From assembly GCA_030590405.1 (NCBI GenBank), contig JAUUYO010000076.1:1-13141 (forward strand): a DNA stretch of 13,141 nt, read 5' to 3'. Under the pieces are notes generated by a model that searched no databases, was not told the origin of the DNA, and saw nothing but the letters and a program-made list of their open reading frames with translations. Made by a program: the position numbers and the translations under genes. Positions 12,249-13,141 of the stretch are shown here, one piece after another; position 1 is the first letter of the stretch; every line of letters starts with the position of its first letter. This stretch comes from Kangiellaceae bacterium. Its GTDB lineage: Bacteria; Pseudomonadota; Gammaproteobacteria; Enterobacterales; Kangiellaceae.

Positions 12249-13141
12249 TTACTGGTTCAGCTTTAAAACTTGATAATAAAAATTAATCGCCCGTTGGTAC
12301 TCTTTGACCGATAAATATTCATTGGTGCCATGAAATCCGGAAAATGACTCGGGATTGATTTTAACCCCATTAAATCGATACACATTTTCCGCCAGACTCA
12401 CAAAATGCTTACTATCGGTTCCACCGACCATTAAATTAGGCACAACAACCAAACCTTGCTCTGGCGAAACTTGGTCGATTAACTGACTAAGCTGCTTATA
12501 AAATACCGATTGAGTGCTTGATATCGGGGTCGCCTCCCCACCTCGGATCACCTCAATTTTGACTCTTGCATCATTAATCGCCTGACTGATATGGGCAGTC
12601 ACTTGCTCAATGGTATCGCCGGGCAGCAAGCGAAGATTAATGATTGCAAAAGCATTAATAGGTAATGCATTTTCCTTATCGCCAGCATGAAAGACGGTCG
12701 CCGCCATGGTGGTGCGAATGGTGGCATTAGTCAACTTTGATTGGGTAAGTTGGTCGATTAAAAATGGTTTAAATAGCCACAGGTTGGCAAAAACCAATCG
12801 TTTCCCAAACGGCATATGCTTGCCTACCGTGGTTAACATTTTCTCTGTGGCGGTGACCAATCTTGGCGTAAAGGGAGAATTTTCAAGATTAACGATCGCC
12901 TGACTGACAATCCCGATACTGGTATTTTGGGGCGGAACCGAAGAATGCCCACCTTCAGACTGGACCGAAAGTTTAATGCTCACATAGCCTTTTTCCGCCA
13001 CACCAATCAAAGCCAGAGGTAATTCAAAACCCGGCATCATGCCTTGAGTAACAAACCCGCCTTCATCCAGTACATATTCCAATTGAATGCCTTTTTCTTT
13101 GAGAAATTCCGCGACTTTGGCGGCACCTTGGGTTCCACCAA
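12249..13141 (-). CDS. M20 family metallopeptidase, carboxypeptidase S/PM20D1-like (partial)
   Basis: The 5' part is outside the window; 296 residues of the C-terminal portion are seen, and the frame stays open to the edge. Visible landmarks are GGTQGA at the very edge, which follows the catalytic Glu-Glu pair in this family, LDEGG (24-28 of the fragment), EKG..SIKLSVQSEGGHSSVPP with the domain-bridging GGHSS, the dimerisation domain, GGTDSKHF, and FHGTNEYLS with the terminal metal-ligand His. The GGTDS and HGxNE motifs point to the carboxypeptidase S/PM20D1 branch of the two-zinc M20 peptidases, which cleave (and in PM20D1 also form) N-acyl amino acids or small peptides. The substrate here is unknown. 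It heads a probable operon with the LURP-one-like and alpha/beta hydrolase genes. Confidence 0.88.
   Translation of the reverse strand, partial: GGTQGAAKVAEFLKEKGIQLEYVLDEGGFVTQGMMPGFELPLALIGVAEKGYVSIKLSVQSEGGHSSVPPQNTSIGIVSQAIVNLENSPFTPRLVTATEKMLTTVGKHMPFGKRLVFANLWLFKPFLIDQLTQSKLTNATIRTTMAATVFHAGDKENALPINAFAIINLRLLPGDTIEQVTAHISQAINDARVKIEVIRGGEATPISSTQSVFYKQLSQLIDQVSPEQGLVVVPNLMVGGTDSKHFVSLAENVYRFNGVKINPESFSGFHGTNEYLSVKEYQRAINFYYQVLKLNQ

Noticed and set aside
13080..13082. A TTG start making the M20 peptidase a complete short protein.
   Set aside because: The same frame stays open to the window edge and encodes the conserved GGTQGA segment upstream, so this TTG is an internal leucine and the gene is cut by the edge.

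Overview
The window comes from the chromosome of a gammaproteobacterium. Three things support this: the block uvrY-uvrC-pgsA-tRNA-Gly-tRNA-Cys-tRNA-Leu is the arrangement known from enterics, the SDR protein is close to E. coli YciK, and fadI-fadJ is an intact trifunctional beta-oxidation operon. Base composition looks moderately AT-rich by eye. A marine Kangiella- or Alteromonadales-like lineage is plausible, but I cannot fix the genus. I see no phage, insertion sequence, CRISPR array or toxin system. This is mostly core chromosome with interesting regulatory and repeat detail, and I do not see a wholly new multi-gene system.

Layout. Positions 1-384 hold no convincing gene, only the terminator of the tRNA unit. 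Positions 385-936 hold tRNA-Leu(UAA), tRNA-Cys(GCA) and tRNA-Gly(GCC), all on the minus strand, behind a strong sigma70 promoter. An intrinsic terminator lies unexpectedly between tRNA-Gly and tRNA-Cys. Positions 1051-4430 hold pgsA, uvrC and uvrY on the minus strand, with wider gaps than in E. coli and repeat-like sequence around uvrY. yciK runs divergently from uvrY (4756-5523, plus). A GAF-like/GGDEF diguanylate cyclase follows on plus (5735-6625), behind a textbook -24/-12 sigma54 promoter. Convergent to it, on minus, are fadJ (6682-8871) and fadI (8883-10379), which form one operon. The fadI leader carries a perfect palindrome fitting the reported PsrA operator pattern. Between fadI and the next gene lies a pair of inverted REP-like repeats (10601-10668). 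The right end (10743-13141, minus) is a probable operon of an M20 peptidase cut by the window edge, a LURP-one/scramblase-like protein and an alpha/beta hydrolase.

How the genes work together. UvrY is the response regulator of the BarA/UvrY (GacS/GacA) system. UvrC is the nucleotide-excision nuclease and PgsA makes the precursor of phosphatidylglycerol. FadI and FadJ together carry out the last three steps of fatty-acid beta-oxidation. The M20 peptidase resembles the carboxypeptidase S/PM20D1 group, so the neighbouring three-gene unit may act on lipid-derived or N-acylated substrates, but this is only inference.

The most unusual protein feature is the N-terminus of FadI. It is a disordered tail of about 60 extra residues with four copies of a lysine-rich hexad, resembling a histone H1 or AlgP tail, on an otherwise ordinary thiolase.
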